Positions 23,268 through 34,313 of a DNA stretch of 64,000 nt are shown piece by piece (the first letter of the stretch is position 1; every line of letters starts with the position of its first letter). The DNA is from Dipteronia dyeriana (lineage: Eukaryota; Streptophyta; Magnoliopsida; Sapindales; Sapindaceae). Location: NCBI GenBank assembly GCA_032871835.1, contig CM065295.1:66892687-66956686 (forward strand), read 5' to 3'. Under the pieces are notes generated by a model, which was not told the DNA's origin, made no database searches, and worked only from the letters and a program-made list of their open reading frames with translations. Made by a program: the position numbers and the translations under genes.

Positions 23268-24955
23268 CTAGGAACCTGAAACATATCTAACTAAACATTC
23301 ATTGTTATTAATCTTTTGTTTCAAAATACCACCATATCCTATGTCTGAAGCATCAGTTTCAACCGTTTTTAGGCCAGTAGGGTGACAAATTGTCATACAA
23401 GGTAGTTTTTTAACATAACTTTTAACATGTTGAACAACCTTGGTATGATCATTTGTCCAAGGAAGAGGATTTGTCTTTAGTCTTTGGAAAAGAGGTTTAC
23501 AAATGATACTAAGTTCTTTATAAAAATTTGAAATGTAATTTAGACATCCTAGAAACCTTTGCAGTTGTTTCTTATCTTTTATTTCATCTGGAAATTTGTC
23601 AGCAAAATATATACTCCTTTGAATAGGAATAATAGTTCCTCTTTTGATATTATGCCCTAGAAATCTGATATCTGTTTGGAAAAGAGTAATTTTTGGGGCT
23701 GAAACTACTAACCCATGGTGTTTAACAGTTTTAAAAAATGTTTCTAAATGCTTCCAGTGTTGGTCAATATTTTTTGAAAATATCAGTATATCATCTATAT
23801 AAACAATTGAGAATTCAGAATAAGGATTGAATATATTATTCATAATACATTGAAATTCACTAGGGGCATTTTTAAGGCCAAAAGGCATAACTTTCCATTC
23901 GTATTGTCCAAAAGGAACAGTGAAAGCCGTTTTATAACGATCTTTTTCAGCAATCTGGATTTGCCAGAAACCTGATTTCATATCAAACTTTGAGAAAATA
24001 ATGGAATCATAAAGTCTTTTTAATAAGTCTGATTTATTTGGAATGGGGTATCTAATCCATTGCAAGACATCATTTAAAGATTTATAATTGATGACTAGTC
24101 TCGGGACACCTCTTTCTATTTCTGCATTTTTCTGAACATAGAAAGCAGGATAACTCATAGGTGATTTAGAGGGCCTGATTATTTTTTTCTCAAGTAAATC
24201 TTGTATTTCCTTTTTGCAATAGTCAATTAAACTAGAGGACATTTGTATAGGTCTAGCCTTGGTAGGAATTCTCTTTTCATTAACATCTTTGGTATAAGGA
24301 AGGGTAACAACATGTTTTTTTCTATCCCAAAAAGCATTTAGTAAAGAAGAATATACTTCTTTTTCTAATTTTTCTTTAAAAACTTTTATTTTTTCTTGGA
24401 GAGAAGGTTCTTTCAATTTGTTTTCTTGTCTTTGAAAAACTAAATCTTCTTTTAAAAAATTTAATTGATTTTGTTTTCTAGTTAGTGTGGCAATATAATT
24501 ATCAGCAGTCTTAGAGTTTTCTGAGAAAATATTATTACTTCTTAAAACGTTTAAATCTCTTACAAGAACAGGGAAGATAAAAGGGAATAAAATTTTCTTT
24601 CCTAAATATTCTGTAACAATTCCTTCAACAATGACCTTGAATGGAGAAATCAGGTATAAAAAAGGTAATCCTAAAATTACATTTTGAGAAAGGGTTTTAA
24701 TAACAATAAAATCATTGTTATAGCAAACTCCACTGTTGTAAAATTTGGCATTAGTAAGTTTGTATTTGATGTCTAATTTTATTTTATTAGCTCCATATAA
24801 AACCTCTGTGGTAGACTGTAGGTATTTAGTAGGAACAAGAGATTCTACAATGCAATTTAAGTCGGCTCCTATGTCAATTAGGGCAGTAGCCCTAATGTTA
24901 TTATTAGAGGCAATCCTAATGTCAATTTCAACAAACCATTTTTTGGATTCTTACT
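23268..24955 (-). pseudogene. Viral aspartic protease and reverse transcriptase
   Basis: The open frame runs from about 24950 (frameshifted relative to the coat-protein frame, which stops at 24928) to the TAG near 23271. The protease core at about 24850-24880 reads LIDIGADLNCI: the catalytic Asp is present but the following Thr/Ser of the DTG/DSG triad is Ile. The reverse transcriptase shows RLVINYKSLND, DMKSGFWQI, MPFGLKNAPSEFQ, YIDDIL (about 23785-23802) and FLGHNI in order. This half of the virus is the best preserved. Family placement is firm from motif order and the lack of an integrase. Confidence 0.88.
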
Positions 24956-26020
24956 TCCTGAATGGTATTAATTTGGTCTACACTTAAAAGATTTTGATCA
25001 TCTTCGGGTTCTTTGTCCGATTCATCTGAACTGTTAAAACTTGCTTGTTTTTCAATACTTTTTTCTAAACTTGTTTTTATTTGTAGATCTTGTATTTGGG
25101 TTTTTAATATCTTTATTTCTCCTTTAATATCAATAATCTCTTTTTGTAAATCTGAAATAGTAACTTTTCTAGATTTGGTTTGGAATTTTCCTAAACCTTT
25201 TTGTTCAAAATCAGGAGTTTCGAAAGGGGCATTTTTAAAAGGTTTTGTTTCATTAAAAGGTTTTGTTGTTTCATTAGAAGAGTTATTATTACTAGAGGTT
25301 GGTTCGCTAGTAATTTTTTGTTGTAATTGTTTGATGTATTGGGCTTTTTGAATGGGATCTTCAATACTGTCAATCATGCTAATCATTAAGGAATAGTCTT
25401 GTTTGTCGAGAACATTTATTTCTTTGCAGAAACAAGGTTGGGCTCCTGGTTCAGATTCAGAAGAAGATGTTTCCGATTCTGATGATGATTCATTGATAAT
25501 TAAAACTTCATTATTAGAGGATGAAGAAGAAGTAGAATTGTCAGATGGATCAGAATCCATATATAAAACTTGTAAGATTTTCTCTTTGATTTGGTCATCT
25601 AAGTCTAAACTATTAATCTTTTTCTTTTGTTCAGGACATTTATTGGCATAGTGTCCTTCTTTTCCACATTTAAAACATTTGTTTGTCTTTTTATAATAAG
25701 TTTTCTTTTTAGATGAGAATTTTTTGGATTTTTTAGGGGACCATATAGTTTCTCATTTTTTATTAGCTTTGTGATCCTTATCAATTCTGTAAGGATATTT
25801 TTTAACCCAGTTATAATTAACCTTAGGTCATTTTTTAGTTTTTGATTTATGAGAAGGTAATTTGTCGAAACCAAATTGTTCACACCAGGATCCTAGTTCT
25901 TTCCTAGTGGTTAATTTGTGTTGTTTGAGTTGGCTTTTAAGTCTGAGGTCATTGCATAATTGAAGAGCAACAACATTAATGGCAGCAATAATTTCTCCAT
26001 AAGTCCAAGTATTTAAGTCA
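24928..26020 (-). pseudogene. Viral coat protein C-terminal part with zinc knuckle
   Basis: A basic Lys-rich stretch leads to a zinc knuckle of CX2CX4HX4C form (CFKCGKEGHYANKC, about 25632-25675). A strongly acidic Ser/Asp/Glu region follows (SSSSSNNEVL, SSSESEPGAQ) and then a Gln/Glu coiled-coil-like stretch (EIIDIKGEIKIL). A basic-knuckle-acidic order is characteristic of caulimovirid capsid precursors. At least one break lies between 25885 and 26022. Confidence 0.75.
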
Positions 26021-26022
26021 AT

Positions 26023-27345
26023 TTAAGACCAATCAGACCACCCCATTTGTCTAACCATCTCGTCTCTAACCTTATTAGAAAATAGTTTTGGAAGGCCATA
26101 AATAAACTTTTCCTTCCAGTAAGAATTGACATTGTCAGGTCCTTGAAAAACTCTAGTTAGGAAAATGTCTTTATACCACTTGAAATCGCTTACTTTTTTG
26201 CATTTTAAATTTTGAATTTTTGAAAATTCTTTTCCTTGATTAATATTAGGATATCCAACAAAGTGCATTAAAATGGTATAACATAATACATCTATGCCAT
26301 CTGGTTCAGAGGTAGTAGTAGTGGTTTGTGTCTGGGTGGAAGTTGATTCAAAAGCAGTTGGGTCAGTTATCTGGACAGGAGTGAAAGTTGTTATAGTTTT
26401 GGTATGTCCTATAATAGATCTTTTAGCAAGGCTACTTAGGGTATGAGTCCACCAACCAAATAGCTGTCCCTCAAAACCCGTAGTTAATGATGTCACAACA
26501 TCGGAATGGGTCATGTTTTGTTTTTTAATATAAATATAACCAATAGTATGCAATTGTCTTAAAACTGTAATAATTTGATATTCAGATAAACCGTCAATAT
26601 TAAATTGGTAACATGCATTTCCAGTATAAGCTCTATAAGGGACAATTTCCTCATACTGCAAATCTGGAGGAGTAGGTTTTGGATAATAAGGTTTAGTATT
26701 ATGAAAATACTTTGTTTTATTATAACTGTCAGCTTTTTCATTGGTTGTAATTCTCTGAATATAATCTTGAAAATCGGGAGTTTTGCTGTCATTATCAGAA
26801 GAGTCAGAAGATAAAATAGTTTTGTCAATAGTTTGAATATTAACACTTGGTAATCTTCCTAATCTTTCTTCTAGGGCTTTAAGGAGTTCTGTTTCATCGA
26901 TAAGATTATCAAAACATTTTTCAATACCAGTATGGTCAGGGAATAATGTAGGTTCAGACTTTATGATTTTCTCTTTCCTCTTACTGGAAGAGGCAGGAGT
27001 TTCATAGGGAACAAAGGCTTGTGGTGGTATGGCTTCTTTAGTAGGTGAGACACTGGTCTGAGATAGGTTAAGATCAATTTTTTCTAATTGTTCTCCAATG
27101 GAATTAAGGAAAAAATTAGTGTAGTTGCCTTGTCTCATTACTAATCCAATTTGGTGTGATGATGAAGGTGTGGTCTGGGACATAGGTTCATCAAATAGAA
27201 TAAAAGGAGTGCATTTTGTTGTATTTACTCCTGATGGACTGTCATTATTAGGCATATTAATTTCGAAATCCCTAGGAGGAGGGTGTAATTGTTTTTCATC
27301 TCCTTTTTTAGTTTTGTAAGTTCTAAGATTTTGTCGATTAATCAC
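26023..27345 (-). pseudogene. Viral coat protein N-terminal and core region
   Basis: A 440-residue frame. The N-terminal half is low-complexity Ser/Thr/Pro; the core includes YYPKPTPPDLQYEE, IGYIYIKKQNMTHSDVV, FEGQLFGWW and FIYGLPKLFSNKVRDEM. These match the gag/coat core of plant pararetroviruses and related retroelements. The frame ends at 26023 with a stop; the zinc-knuckle part continues beyond it. A break also separates it from the movement-protein region at 27345-27489. Confidence 0.72.
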
Positions 27346-27488
27346 ATAACAATTTTGTTCAACAAATTTTCTATTTATATACCAATCGAAGAAAGAAATA
27401 TTTTGGTCGAGGTGGTTAAGGCTTTCGATCCATCTTTTATGAAATTGATTTCTTTTATTTTGAGAATAATTCTTTTCATATTTTTCTC

Positions 27489-28763
27489 TTAAGGATTGAT
27501 TCCGGGAGGAATAATAATTGGCAATAAGGAATCAAAATTATTTTTACTTATGACATTGATGGTTCTAATAGGGGGTTCTGGTTCCAATATCTTAGTTAAA
27601 ACCTGAGAGGGAGTTGGTGAAGTTTGGCCTTGGTCATAGGATTGAATAGGTTGGGCTATCTGTTCTGGGGTTTTTTGAACATGGGTCACATGTGTAAGGC
27701 TTTCAGGTCTGGGCCTGGGCCCCCTTCTTCTTTGTGTTAGGTTAACAGGTTCACTGGAGTCATCCTCTGGATCATAATTTGGGGTAGGAAATAAGTTGGT
27801 TGTTTGTCTGATTTGTCTGAGAGCTAGACTAGGTATTTGTCTGGATAGGCTAGAAAGTGAATGTCTAGCAGTTTGAAAATCATTTAAAGATTTGGAATGG
27901 TCACTGTCATTGTCTCGAATAGACAGGCTTCTTCTAAAAGATATCTTAAGGGTTCCATCTTGTTCAGTGACACAGTCATGGAGGTTTCTCATAGGTGGCT
28001 TATAAGAAGGTTGGTCAACCTTTTCCTTTACCCAGTCATCAGGGAATTTAATATTTTCCCACTTGACAGGAACATGAACAAGAACATTAACAGATGGTGA
28101 GGCATTAAAACATATAGTCTGGCTGGCTGGAACCGACGACGATATGTAACTGGGTATGAATCCGGAAATCAGAACGTGATAGTGGACTCTATAAACCAAT
28201 TTATAGGGGCTAGATTTCTCAAGGAATTTATAATTATGGGTTTGAATATCAATAACTTAACAATTTTCCTTATGCTCATCAGTGTTTAAAGCAATTGTAA
28301 AATTCGGATATACTTGAAAATAAATAGGTCCATAAGTCAAAGATGTCTCAGCCATTCCAAGAATGGATTCTTTGTAGTCAGTAATTCTTTTATCTCTTAA
28401 AACAATTAATAAAGAATTATTTAAACCGATTTTTGAAAGTGGTTTAACACCTACTTGGACACTGCCAATATGTAGATCATTAAAACAAATTTTGTTGTAA
28501 TGGGTCAAACTGTTTTTATTTAAAAGATTTGTCGAAAAAGTATTATTTTGAAATTTAACATTTATTTCTTTAGTCTTTTGTCCCAACAACGTTCTGAAAT
28601 CTAACAGTTTCTTTTTATAAATACTGTTTTGCTGGATATTAGGCAATTGTCAATTTATCAAATCCTTGTCATCCCAGTTTGTCTCAAAATTAGCTACCGA
28701 TTGTTCAGTGCAACTATTAATATCATCGGGCTCAATCCCGGGTCTGGAACTACTTGCAGACAT
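27489..28763 (-). pseudogene. Viral movement protein region (ORF1 N-terminus)
   Basis: ORF1 appears to start at ATG 28763 with a Ser-rich N-terminus and meets an in-frame TGA near 28650. The next piece (28257-28646) holds the 30K-superfamily movement-protein core, including GLNNSLLIVLRDKRITDYKE and TSLTYGPIYFQVYPNF. A stop at about 28257 leads to the last part (27489-28199; PSVNVLVHVPVKWENIKFP) and a Pro/Arg-rich linker. Movement proteins enlarge plasmodesmata for cell-to-cell spread. Three breaks make this copy non-functional. Confidence 0.78.
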
Positions 28764-28979
28764 GATAAAGAAGATGAATAGTCAACAATCATAGGTTTTG
28801 ACTCACAGCCTGATCCACGGGTCAACATCCTACAACACTCTAGCAAACAGCAAACACCCTTAGATCTACTGACTTTTATAAAATATTTTATTAAATAACC
28901 AAATTACAAATTCGAAACATATTTAAATTTTATTCAAAAATAATATAAATCTATATTTTAAAAATATTTTTTTGAATAT

Positions 28980-30226
28980 TGACACGTCCTAAAGAAGTGT
29001 TCTTACTCCCAACTATAAGAGTGTCATAGTAATAAATTAACCGGTAAGACCGGGTCGAACCATAGGGAGGTTGTTCACCTTTCCTTATAGAATTAATTAT
29101 CTAGATTAATTACTAAGCTTGTTATAAAAAATGTAAATCAATTAAAATTAATACTGGGTTAAGGGATCCACCGTTGGTATTTTGAATATGATCCAATTGT
29201 TAATATTTAGTCCAGATTAATGGGATGGTATTCCACTCCACTGATCACTCTCTAATAGATGTGGGTAAAAGTACTCACTGTGCTAGACAATATCTGTCTG
29301 TCTACAGTGAGTCAAAACTCCACAAAGATTAGAGGGGACAAACCACTCTATGATAAATATGGGTAAAAGTACTAACTGTGCTAGACAACATCTGTCTACA
29401 GTGAGTCAAAAACTCCACAAAGATCAGATGAGAGAAACCACTCTCCGATAAATATGGGTAAAAGTACTCACTGTGCTAGACAATATCTGTCTATCTACAG
29501 TGAGTCAAAAACTTAACAAAGATCAGAGGGGAGAAAGCATAAAATTAATAAACTTACCAAATTGGATCATATTTTCTATACCAACAGTATCACCTTTGGC
29601 CTCAGCTATATAAAATTAGCCATACATAATTTAACTAGAAAATAACTATTTTATTTAAACTGAGAATTTGAGAACAAAAGAGAAAGAATTTCACAAATCT
29701 GATATCAGATTTGGATTCAGAACATCGAAATTAGGGGGGAGAGGCCCTCTATTTATACAAAATGCGGATGAAAATTGACCATCAGATGAATTTAGAATGG
29801 AGCGTCCAGATTTCGCCACGTCATTAGTGAACAATGACAGTGAACAGTAACCCATCCGTGAAGTGAATAGTGAACAGTGACAGTGAATAGTAATGCATCC
29901 GTGAGTGAACAGTGAAAGTCAACTGTGAACAGTAAGTCAACTGTGAACAGTGAATAGTCAAAATTACAAAAATACCCTTCGTGGTCTTCCTAAGGTTTTT
30001 GACATTCTAAACTTGAAAACGATGTTTGTTTTGCCATCTGACTTCTCCATAATTCTGAATTGATCGAATTACCTCTGAAATACAAAGAAAAATACACTGA
30101 TTACTACACAACACATTTATTTAAGCGAACGAACGAAATTTTATCTAAATTGGGGAATTAATCATATTGGAAGTGTAAAATGATGATATTATCCCTTAGT
30201 AAACATACACTTTTCAGTATTAATCA
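28980..30226 (-). repeat. 3' LTR of the Athila-like element
   Basis: 1247 bp. It contains about three copies of a roughly 100-bp hairpin minisatellite (29245-29540), a minus-strand TATA box (complement of atttatacaa, 29751-29760) and a low-complexity stretch of gtgaacagtgaatagt words (29828-29960). Confidence 0.9.
29245..29540. repeat. Hairpin minisatellite inside the LTR
   Basis: Unit about 100 bp: ctctgataRatRtgggtaaaag, ctcactgtgctagaca, tgtctgtctacagtgag, then tcaaaaactccacaaagat. The ctcactgt and acagtgag ends of each unit are complementary. Further arrays lie at 34540-34830, 37850-38130, 38930-39195 and 39990-40265, and inverted at 33845-34060 and 34175-34290. Confidence 0.88.
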
Positions 30227-30236
30227 CACCCCCCAG
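30227..30236 (-). promoter_or_regulatory. Polypurine tract of the Athila-like element
   Basis: The minus strand reads ggctggggggtg immediately before LTR start TGATTAA. The same tract follows the internal LTR at 35492. Confidence 0.8.
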
Positions 30237-31449
30237 CCAGCTTATTGCTAGTCCCTAGCAACTAAAGCGAAAATAGTAAAAATTCAAATTCAAATTCAAA
30301 TATCTAAACTACCAAATAGACAAACTCTCCCATACATCTTTTCTCACCCTTTGACAACCAGTCATCAATTGAGTTATCAATCAAACTTTCTTGTGCTCAA
30401 TAAAGATCAACACGATAACTATGAGATTCAATTGAAATCAAACAACATTTTCATTCTGAAATCTCATCAGGGCTTTTTTCTTAGGCAGCAGTTTTTTTTT
30501 TTTTTTTTTTTTAATGTAACAAAATTGGAAACAAACATTCCATCTTTAATCCATGTAGCGAGCTTTAGGACAATGACTCCCAAACCAGTTGGCTTTAGGG
30601 CATTAAGTGTTAAAACACTCCTATGGGCTTAATTACTCGGATTGCAGATGTTTTTTATTAAGTACAATTCCTTTAAGCTTTCTCCTTAACCCGTGTAACG
30701 AGTTTTGAGTCAATGACTCCCAAACCAGTTGGTCTTAAGGCATTAGGAGTTAAAGCACCCCTCAGACTTAATTGCTCGAGTTAAAGAGGTTACGAAACTG
30801 CATTTTATTCTTATTTAGACTCCACTATTTTGTGTGAATACTCTATGCTTACTGAGGCATGATGCCCGGCTACTAAGTAAGAGTTTTGGTCACAACACAC
30901 AAAATTATTATTATTATTATTATTATTACTATATAATTTTTTAAACAAGACCACTGCCTTCGGTTGTTACCCTTGAATGATGTTTCAGAACTCAATATCG
31001 TAAAATCTCAACGTACTGCACATAATCACGTGTCAATGTGCGTGTGTGTCTAGAATAGTTCAAAAAATTTCTCAAGATGACTTAATGAACAAAAGGATTA
31101 GTCAATGATATCACAATGGAGAGTTTATGAATTTGAATAGTCAGAAGAGAGGGAAAATGCATCAGAACTACAAAGATGCGTCTCAGAAGTATCTAAAAGA
31201 TCTCCTTACTCGACCATCTTTACAAAAAAAATGGTCAGAAGTTAGTTTTTTTTTTAAAAAAAAAACAGAAGTTATTGAGTCAACTATCCCCTCCCCCCAA
31301 CCAGAACAAGACATTGTCCCCAATGTCATTAGAAAGAGGTAAGATTTAGAAGATATCACCTGAACAATTTGAAAGACAACAAAATCCTGCAAAACAACAA
31401 AAGAAATACAAAATATAGAAAAATAAAATGCATAAAAACCATGGAAAAA
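30237..31449. other. Untranslated interior of the Athila-like element
   Basis: Non-coding. It contains poly-T (30488-30512), an ATT run (30906-30929) and two degenerate copies of a gtagcgagctttaggacaatgactcccaaaccagttgg-type unit (about 30550-30620 and 30690-30760). It is repeated at 35500-36700. No gene is supported. Confidence 0.65.
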
Positions 31450-32103
31450 TCACAAACTGAGATTCAGATCAATTCTGCGTTTCTTGTTCTCTTCATCAAT
31501 GGACCAATCAATTTTGGAGGTTGAAGGATCTGTCACATAATTGAAAGATTGTAACTGGTCAATCAGCTCATAAGGACTTGAAGCAGATATAAAGATTTTT
31601 TGGATTGAAGGTGGAATATAATAATTTTTCTGAGCATGATCAAGAAATGAAAGCAAATCATCATAAAATTTATTAACATTCAACAAACCGATGGGTTTCT
31701 CATAGATGTGTAGTTGTGCCCAGGATGCCATTGTAAAGCTTTCTTCTAAGGTTCCAAAATCACCTGGCAAAGCTATAAACGCATCAACATGATGTAACAT
31801 AGCAATCAATCTTTCAGGCATACCTGAAATAGCTAGCTCATCACCGTTTGTCTTTCCGATGATGTCTGCTGCGGCCATAGGTTTTGGGACAATACCCAGA
31901 ACTTGACTACCTCCGTCTCGTGCAGCTCATGAAACACACCCCATTAATCCCAAGTTACCTCATCCATACACTATGTTTATTTTTCGCTCAGCCAAAACCT
32001 TACCAAGATGAGTTGCAGCCTCAACAAACTCGATGTATTTCCCATAATTAGTGCCACCAAACACATAAATGTTTGTGAATCATTTAGTTGAAGGTGATGC
32101 CAT
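31450..32103 (-). pseudogene. LOG-like cytokinin riboside monophosphate phosphoribohydrolase, intronless pseudogene
   Basis: LOG enzymes release active cytokinin bases from their ribotides in the cytosol. The frame is 217 codons from ATG 32103, about the normal LOG length, with no introns, whereas plant LOG genes are usually multi-exon. Recognisable blocks: IYVFGGTNYGKY (N-terminal Rossmann strand), GNLGLMGCVS, DGGSQVLGIVPK, ADAFIALPG-like HVDAFIALPGDFGTLEE, WAQLHIYEKPIGLLNV and FISASSPYELI. The PGGxGTxxE signature is changed to PGDFGTLEE. Three in-frame TGA stops occur at codon 8, at the first Gly of GGGNLG, and after GCVS. The 186-residue region downstream of them is open. It lies in the retrotransposon interior on the same strand; the sister block at 36,720 lacks it. 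Capture by the element is inferred; insertion of a retrocopy is the alternative. Confidence 0.8.
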
Positions 32104-32408
32104 TAATGCACTCTCTAAATTTTTCTTTTGAATGTTTATGAGTGCTTGAAGCAAAAAGGAAAACAAATGCTTGTATTTATAGATCCTAAAAAGGTAACAC
32201 AATGATACACCTATATGCATAGGGCTGCGTATTTGTCAATGATATTAGATCCAAATGGTTCAAAAATCAAAAGTAAACAACAATAATTACAAAAGACATT
32301 AAATGTGGAAGGAAAAAGATAATAAAAACAAAAGGATATTTACTGGTAGTTGTGATTGTGGCTCACATCTTCCTTTGATTTTACGTCCAGAAACAGCTTC
32401 AATGCCCT

Positions 32409-32960
32409 CTATGGGTCGGGGATATGCTTCCCATCCAATTTTCTTATAAATTGGCAAACATGGTCTTTTAAAGTTAGATTCCCAAGACTATATTGTGCAT
32501 GTTCATTTTGAAATTGTGGCCATAATCGGTCAATTGCCATTTGCACATATCCACTAGGATGTGCATAAAGAGTCGTTAGGATATTATCAAGTGACTCCCT
32601 ACTCAAACCATGCCTAATGAATAAAATTTTATCTTCCCGATTATTAGACACCATTTCTAAAGAACGACAACGTGTGTTGCAAGTTGTACGTGCACATTGG
32701 TGACAAGTAACCCCTAACTTCTTAGCTCTTCGTTTTTTTGCAAGGTTACTTCTTCCAAAACCAGGCATGTAAGGTATAAATGAATCAGCAGACTCACCTG
32801 CTAGACGTACCTTAGCTTTTATAAACTAGCGAATTTCAACAGGAATGTTGTTTATAATCAGTAAGCGTAATCTTTCGGAACGTGCTTTGTAAATATTTTT
32901 CAGAGCATTTTGGGGCAACGATGGAAAATGTTTTCGCAGGTTTGTGAAAATTTCGTCCAT
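32409..32960 (-). pseudogene. Unrecognised Cys-rich ORF next to the LOG-like pseudogene
   Basis: The frame runs from ATG 32960 to 32409 (183 codons) with one TAG at 32826-32828. The N-terminal 44 residues are amphipathic (FTNLRKHFPSLPQNAL). After the stop comes a basic stretch SNLAKKRRAKKLG, a Cys cluster CHQCARTTCNTRC (CX2CX4CX3C, a possible zinc site), and a helical C-terminus (LSRESLDNILTTLYAH, DHVCQFIRKLDG). The CHQC start recalls the zf-4CXXC_R1 class but the rest does not fit clearly. It reads on the same strand as the LOG-like pseudogene, 305 bp upstream. Only its 3' end survives at 36,800-36,990. I do not assign a function. Confidence 0.55.
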
Positions 32961-33204
32961 GCCTTATTTTGGGGATCAGTTATTTAGGAAACTGAATTAA
33001 ACTGACTTGAATTGTCATGGAGTACCGTTATCCGCTACTTAACCGGGGTTATATAGCAAAACACAAAAAGCAAAAATTGAACCTAGAAATTAATCCTGCA
33101 AAAATTCAAAACATAAAAGCAAACAAAAACAAAAATAATAACTACAAACACAAATAAAGTCAAAAGCAAAAGATTTGTTTACTCACTTTTGTAACAAACC
33201 TTTT

Positions 33205-33870
33205 GAGTCTTTATTGAAGAAATATGGAGTCACACACAAAATTGCCACGCCATACCACCCTCAAACAAGTGGTCAAGTTGAGTTAGCAAATAGGGAGATA
33301 AAACATATCTTGTAAAAAACGGTTGACCCTGATCGAAAAGATTGGTCTCTTAGACTAAATGATGCACTTTGAGCTTACCGCACTGCATTCAAAACATCTT
33401 TGGGTATGTCTCTTTATCGTTTAGTTTATGGAAAACCTTGCCACATACCTGTTGAACTTGAGAAAAAATCATATTGGGCCATTAAAGCTTTCAATTCTAA
33501 CCTAAATGATGCTGGTGAATTGCGCAAGTTGCAATTAAATGAACTTGAAGAATTAAGAAATGATGCATATGAAAATGCAAAAATTCTTAAAGAAAAATCC
33601 AAAACCTTTCATGACAGACGAATTTTAAAAAGATCATTTGAAGTTGGTCAAAAGGTTTTGCTTTATAATTCTCGACTTCATTTATTTCCTAGCAAATGGA
33701 AATCAAAATGGAGTGGTCCATTTGTTGTGAAACACGTGTATCCATATGGTGCCCTTGACATTGAGAATCCTAGGAATAGTAACGTGTTTAAAGTAAATGG
33801 ACAACGTGTGAAACCATTCTTAGAATGGAGTTCATTATTTTTATCAGAGAGTGGTTTCTCCCCTCTGATC
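33205..33870 (+). pseudogene. Ty3/gypsy (Athila-type) integrase C-terminal fragment, inverted
   Basis: Reads opposite to its host element. It holds the end of the catalytic core ([21 protein letters not shown], including the catalytic Glu) with a TAA at about 33312 and a TGA at about 33369, then an open frame from 33400: [74 protein letters not shown]. This is the canonical Athila/gypsy integrase C-terminus. The frame then runs into an inverted LTR minisatellite. Everything upstream of the integrase core is missing. Confidence 0.88.
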
Positions 33871-34313
33871 TTTGTGGAGTTTTTGACTCACTGTAGACAG
33901 ACAGATATTATCTAGTACAGTGAGTACTTTTACCCATATTTATCAGAGAGTAGTTTATCCCCTCTAATCTTTGTGGAGTTTTGACTCACTGTAGACGGAC
34001 AGATATTGTCTAGTATAGTGAGTACTTTTACCTACATCTATTAGAGAGTGGTCATTAAAATCAATTAAAATTAATACTGGGGCTAAAGGATCCACTGTTG
34101 GTAATTTGAATATGATCCAATTATTAATATTTAGTCCAGATTAATGGGATGGTATTCCACTCCACTAACCACTCTCTGATAGATAGACATTTATTGTCTA
34201 GCACAGTGAGTACTTTTACCCATATTTATCAAAGAGTGGTTTCTCCCCTCTGATCTTTGTGGAGTTTTTGACTCACTGTAGACAGACAGATATTGTTCCT
34301 ACTCCCAAAAACT

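Larger units (their letters stand above)
20451..28870 (-). mobile_element. Endogenous pararetrovirus (Caulimoviridae, florendovirus-like), rearranged
   Basis: Minus-strand order: movement protein, coat protein with zinc knuckle, aspartic protease, reverse transcriptase, RNase H, then a second ORF, then a promoter/poly(A) region. There is no integrase and no LTR, which is the plant pararetrovirus plan. One long first ORF with all these domains plus a separate second ORF is the florendovirus arrangement; this genus call is inferred, not searched. The left end repeats 0.6 kb of ORF2 in inverted orientation. The copy is broken by stops and shifts in every domain. The left junction lies in a TA/TG microsatellite; the right junction near 28870 is approximate. 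No target duplication is evident, as expected for non-integrase insertion. Confidence 0.85.

Noticed and set aside
24745..24987. Plus-strand ORF opposite the viral protease
   Set aside because: It is a shadow of the minus-strand protease frame.
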